Below, piece after piece: positions 59,785 to 64,000 of a stretch of DNA of 64,000 bases. Position numbers and translations under genes: made by a program. Source of the stretch: Helianthus annuus (lineage: Eukaryota > Streptophyta > Magnoliopsida > Asterales > Asteraceae). Numbering within the stretch: the first letter of the stretch is position 1; each line of letters opens with the position of its first letter. The stretch is from NCBI RefSeq assembly GCF_002127325.2, contig NC_035433.2:129712695-129776694 (forward strand), read 5' to 3'. A model generated the notes under the pieces. That model was given only the letters and a program-made list of their open reading frames with translations, ran no database searches and was not told the DNA's origin.

Positions 59785-59870
59785 AATTGCTGTGATGATT
59801 TAGTCTTGCACTGGATGGGTCCAGTGCTCCACATCTTAATTTAGGTGAAACAAAGGCTTATCTGAGCTAA
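59785..59870 (+). ncRNA. C/D-box snoRNA in a dicistronic tRNA-Gly-snoRNA gene (snoR43-like)
   Basis: Eight nucleotides after the tRNA begins C box GTGATGA (59792-59798). D box CTGA is at 59862-59865, with a C'-like GGTGAAA (59844) and an internal hairpin CACTGGA-TGGG-TCCAGTG. Short complementary ends (GCT with AGC) flank the boxes. Plant tRNA-Gly-snoR43 dicistrons are known: pol III starts at the tRNA and RNase Z cuts after it, freeing the snoRNA, which then guides 2'-O-methylation in the nucleolus. The layout here fits exactly. The guide next to D would be AACAAAGGCTTAT; I did not identify its target. The name snoR43 is inferred from context. Confidence 0.78.
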
Positions 59871-59871
59871 A

Positions 59872-59877
59872 TTTTTT
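59872..59877 (+). terminator. Pol III terminator T6
   Basis: First run of four or more T after the tRNA; it follows the snoRNA D box by seven nucleotides. Confidence 0.7.
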
Positions 59878-60674
59878 AAAGATTATACTTTTTTTTTATG
59901 TATTACAAATTTATTTTTATTAAACTAGAAAATTGAAAATGATAAATCAAATAAACTGTCTACATATATACACACACATGGATTTAGGGTGTATTAGTTT
60001 GCTTTTAAATTATTAGATCTGGATGTATTTTGTAAAATAAGTTTATATCTTCAACAAATATGAAAGTAAATGAGCAGGATGTATATGAATGTGTGTATAC
60101 ATATACGTTCATCTCAAGGTTACCATTTCTAAATGCTTACATATTGATAAAAATGTATTTTTTTATATACAACAACATGCTTATACAAGTAGGAAATCAA
60201 AGTGGAAAAGGCTAGTCATCCATCTTCAAGTTAGGCCATGATAAGTCATTCTTGCACACAAATTGTTAAAATATGAAGGATGTTGATGATTTAGACGAGC
60301 CATATCTTATCAAGGCATGTGAATATGATGAATTGCAAACTCAAGTTTTTGGGGATTTTGAGTAATCATGTGGGTTATTGTCATATTATGGAATTATTGG
60401 GTTAATCCAAGGTCATCTCTCATATTATTTCGGATCCATGTGTGACGAATAAAAATGGGCTCCTAATTGTTAATTGCGTTATTATTTTAAGTGTTTAAAA
60501 AGGCCGCGTGGTATCAGGTATTTGTTGAATGATTAGTGTTTAATCACAATTTAGCAAGTTTCATATTCATAAACACAAATAATCAACAATCAAGAAGCAT
60601 ACAAACACTTAAACAACATAGTTCATGATGATTTAGAGCTTTATGTTAGTGATTATGTTCTTGATCTTTAATTT
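59878..60674. other. Gene-free stretch, end of the duplicated segment
   Basis: It matches 23818-24490, with CAAGTAGGAAATCAAAGTGG shared, up to about 60535, after which homology stops. No coding or RNA signal is seen. Confidence 0.65.
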
Positions 60675-61182
60675 AGGGGTGTAAACAAGCCCAGAGGCTC
60701 GAGAGCTACTCGTGATCGGCTCGGTTAAAAGCTCGAACGAGCCGAGCCTTAACGAGCCCGAGCCCGAGCTCGAGCCTGAAATAGAGCTCGTTTTGTTATC
60801 GAGCCCGAGCTCGAGCCTGAAATACAAAGCTTGTTTAGGCTCGCGAGCCTAAACGAGCCCATACAAAATTTTAATTTTTTTTATATATATTATATTAATA
60901 ATGATGATAACATTGACGAACCAAGCTAGAGCCGAGCTTTGGCTTGTTTAAGCGATGTTGAAGTGAGCTCGAGCCGAGCTTTTAGCTCGTTTAAGGTTGT
61001 TCTCAAAATAGTTCGAGCCGAGTCGAGCCGAGCTCGAGCTTTGGGTTTTACTCGCGAGCCGAGCTCGAGCTCAAAGAAGTAGGCTCGAACCGAGTCGAGC
61101 TCGAGCTCGAGCTTCATAAAAACCTAACGAGCTGAGCTCGAGCCTGGTCGAGCTCGGGCTTGGCTCGGCTCGTTTACACCCT
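60675..61182. mobile_element. MITE with AGGGGTGTAAAC ends, relative of 29716
   Basis: It starts AGGGGTGTAAACAAGCCC and ends GGCTCGTTTACACCCT. The interior is rich in GAGCTCGAGC palindromes. Flanks ATCTTTAATTT and ATCTTTATGTT suggest an 11-bp duplication with two mismatches. It is longer than the 29716 copy because of extra GAGCTC repeats. Confidence 0.72.
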
Positions 61183-62588
61183 AATCTTTATGTTCTTCAT
61201 GATTAGTCTTTTACATACACTTTTAACCAGCATAACAAGATGTAAAAAGAGATTAGGAGGGTCTTACTACTAGCACAAGGCTAGGGATGAGATTCAAGAA
61301 GAAGATGATGATGAACTTGGTGGTTAAAAGCTTGTGAGAGAGATCCTTCAATCAACAATGGCTCCTAGCTCCTTAGTTAAGCTCCTAGCACCTTATGATC
61401 ACTTGTAAATGGATGAAGATGAGATGAAAGTGATGGTGGTGGTGGGTCTTGTTCTCGGCCGAGAATGGAGGAGAGGAGAGGGAGAGTTTGAGTGAAATGT
61501 GTTGTGACAAATGAGAAGGGAATGATCTTGTGGTTATTAATAACATAACCTCCAACATTGCATAAATCCATGGATAACATGCCTCCTAAAGCACCCAACA
61601 TATCCATTAAACAATTAAAATAAAATCAAGGTGGTAGCCTATCTTCATGACCGTCACAAGGGGGGTATAGAGTTGAGTTTCAATGGTAAGTTAGGAGAAT
61701 TAGTTAGAATCTAATGTTTAAGTTATTGTTTTAGTTGTTATATTGTTATAAGAGGTGTTATCATGTTCGGGGACCATTACTAGCTTGGAAATGATGAAAC
61801 AATGCTTCTAGTGAAAATTTGGTGTTTCGGGTAGTGTCCGATTGTTCGGTTGGTTACCGGTTCGTTAAGGTGCTAAACTATGCAGTTTAGTGTGCTTTAT
61901 GTTACCTTTTGTGACAGTTTTGATTCCCGACACTTAGGAAAGCATTCTGGACCATGAAACCATAATTCTGCATGATATTAAGTTGTTTAAATGCTGATTT
62001 TTGCTGAATTCTGCAGAATTCTGCAGTTTATGTGAGTTTTAGGCACTTTCCGGCACTTAAACTATCACTAGGAAGGCAGTTTTATGATCCTTACTTTCCT
62101 ACACACAATACTAGCATAACTCTTGGTTTCTGGCCCATTCTGTGCCTCAATACCATGTCTGTCTAAGTACTGAACTCCCGTCAGCATTTCTGATTTTTCT
62201 GATAACTGTGCTAACTTTGTTTTGTGCATCATTTGAATCATAAAGTGTTGCATGCAATAATGATATGTAATCATGCAATATGGGATGCACTTGTATGTAC
62301 ATGACATTAATCAGAAAGCATTCATGTCATTAGTTTAAATCAGCACAGTCATTAAAGCACTAATTACTGTTTAATTATTGTACGGATACATGAAATTTTG
62401 ACAGTTGTCACAACAAATATCCCGGATCACCTGTAAACACATAAGACAAACACAAAAAGGAAACCACGGCTGAGCCAAAAAGTTGCTCAGTAACGGAGAA
62501 ATCAACAGTACATGTAAAGGCGAGCAAATGAGAACAAAACACCGCGTACGAAAGCTGAACTGAGACTGATATTGAAACCACATCTATA
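61183..62588. other. Unassigned, possibly LTR-derived DNA
   Basis: No credible gene. The sequence has a retrotransposon flavour (GTCACAAGGGGGGTATAGAG at 61654, GACAGTTGTCACA at 62401), but I could not define LTR ends or a target duplication. Small open frames such as 61377-61607 on the minus strand show no known motif. Confidence 0.35.
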
Positions 62589-64000
62589 TCTATATATATA
62601 ATAAAATAAACCATTTTTGAGACACTTGTCATTATATTAGGCCATGTCTTATGGATAATTATTATTTTAATATCTTCTAATTAATTATAAATAATCCTCC
62701 TACTAAATATTATTTAGTTTAATTATTACTTTTATATTTACCTATTTACTTCAAATTCAAACTTAGTTATCTAATTTGATATTAGAGTAAATTACGATTT
62801 TGGCCCTTGTGGTTATATCAATTTTACTCTTTTAGCCCAAAAAGAAATTTTTTAACATCTGAGCCCCAGCATCTTTTTTTCTAACCCTTTTGGACAGCAA
62901 CGTCTTTTTTTCTAACCCTTTTGGACCCCAACGTCTTTTTTTCTAACCCTTTTGGCGCCAAAAGTAAATTGATGGGGTTAGTCTTAGGGCCAAAAGGGTT
63001 AGAAAAAAAGACGTTGGGGGCTCAGATGTTAAAAAATTTATTTTTTGGCCAAAAGGGTAAAAATGATATAACCACAAAGGCCAAAATCGTAATTTACTCT
63101 TGATATTAACTATATATTTGAAAGTTTTGTTTAGTTTGGTATCAAAAAACATTTTACGAAACTTAAAATAAAATTAACTATATTATTTATTATTTCTACA
63201 TTTACAAGTTTTAAATAAAAGGTTTAATTTATTGAGACTTCGTTACATTCACAAGTTTTAAATAAAGGGTTAAATTTATTGAGACTTCGTTAACAAATTT
63301 TACTACAATATAATAATCTATTTATATCAATCTAAATATATATCTATACTATATAATAAAACATTAATGTGTGACACATATCATTTGTTGTAAGCATTTA
63401 TTTTATGATTTTCTCGCCTCACTTCCAAACTTATCTTATATTAATTAAATAAATAAATGAATAATGATTAAATTTCATCCTCCTTTAAATTTTGGATAAC
63501 ATTCTTCTATTTTTCTAATAAAATATTATTATAAAATTTAAATTGTTAATTTAAGATATTTTTAAATAAAACAAATTATTTATCACGAAAACCAAACTTT
63601 GTATTAATATATGAAATATTTTAATTTTCATTACTAAAAAAATTATTATATCAATTTTATTACATAATTTATAAATAAATTTGTCGGAATTGGTACCAAT
63701 ATTTTATCATTCAAATAGATGCTGATTTGTTTCTTGAATAACATATCTTCTTTTCAATAACCATTTTCACAATCACCATTCCATCGCGTATCGAGTATTA
63801 TCCATAAGTAAATTGAAAGATATGACTTTTTATTATTGGTATATAAAATTAGATTTATTAAACCCGTGTAATACACGTGGTTTTTTAAAGATATATTTTT
63901 TATTATTTATTATACAAAATTACATTTATTCGACCCGTGTAATACATGTGGTCTTTTAAGATATAACTTTTTATTATTTGATATATAAAATTAGATTTAT
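62589..64000 (+). mobile_element. Helitron, second copy, 3' end beyond the window
   Basis: It begins TCTATATATATAATAAAAT and follows 21851-23150 closely, including the inner 5'-like end (about 63343) and the first CCCGTGTAATACACG unit (63863). The terminal hairpin and CTAG are not in the window. Confidence 0.75.
62785..63099. mobile_element. Mutator-type MITE inside the second Helitron
   Basis: GAGTAAATTACGATTTTGGC ends and 9-bp TTGATATTA on both sides (62776-62784, 63100-63108). It is about 30 bp longer than the 22053 copy because of an extra internal CTTTTTTTCTAACCCTTTTGG unit. Confidence 0.85.

Noticed and set aside
61377..61607. 76-aa minus-strand frame as a gene
   Set aside because: Low-complexity proline/serine content, no motif and no splice partners in an apparently repeat-derived region.

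Overview
This window is nuclear DNA of a higher plant. It holds one spliced RNA polymerase V gene with 17 coding introns, a plant-type tRNA-Gly followed by a C/D snoRNA, and dense nests of plant LTR retrotransposons, Helitrons and MITEs. The style of the Ty3/gypsy LTRs suggests a eudicot, probably an asterid such as Asteraceae; that is an inference from general resemblance only.

Layout. 1-4346: 3' end of a Ty3/gypsy element (noncoding interior with a 48-bp tandem array, then a 1.7-kb LTR). 5450-6759: dead Ty1/copia fragment. 6760-17654: a complete, very young 10.9-kb gag-only LTR retrotransposon with 3.64-kb LTRs, inserted into that copia fragment with 5-bp target duplication GTTAT. 17655-24500: a segment carrying a decayed tRNA-Gly/snoRNA pair and invaded by a SINE and several Helitrons. 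25748-27356: a hAT-like element full of short GC-rich repeats. 27478-37680: NRPE1, largest subunit of RNA polymerase V, on the minus strand. 39541-42788: a SINE and broken copia pieces. 42955-60540: second copy of the 5990-24500 segment, with a different insertion history. A 14.5-kb copia-type element without pol (44310-58834) sits in it, itself invaded by a broken gypsy element whose reverse transcriptase is split by a 3.4-kb solo LTR. The tRNA-Gly/snoRNA pair of this copy (59714-59870) looks intact. 60675-64000: a MITE, unassigned DNA and the start of another Helitron.

How it fits together. The only protein gene of the host is NRPE1, which acts in RNA-directed DNA methylation, the pathway that silences transposons. 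It is bracketed by direct copies of one ancestral segment about 37 kb apart. Sixteen of its seventeen coding splice junctions join by canonical signals, but a 7-bp tandem duplication in coding exon 4 and an out-of-phase junction between coding exons 9 and 10 would break the reading frame as written.

The signals I would look at first are: the gag-only element with its almost identical long LTRs; the palindrome AATTTCG-n3-CGAAATT (or a close variant) 17-20 nt before the 3' LTR in three different gypsy elements; the tRNA-Gly/snoRNA dicistron and its decayed twin; the Helitron insertion bounded on both sides by 3' termini; and the two frame problems in NRPE1. All comparisons were made by eye within the window; no database was searched.
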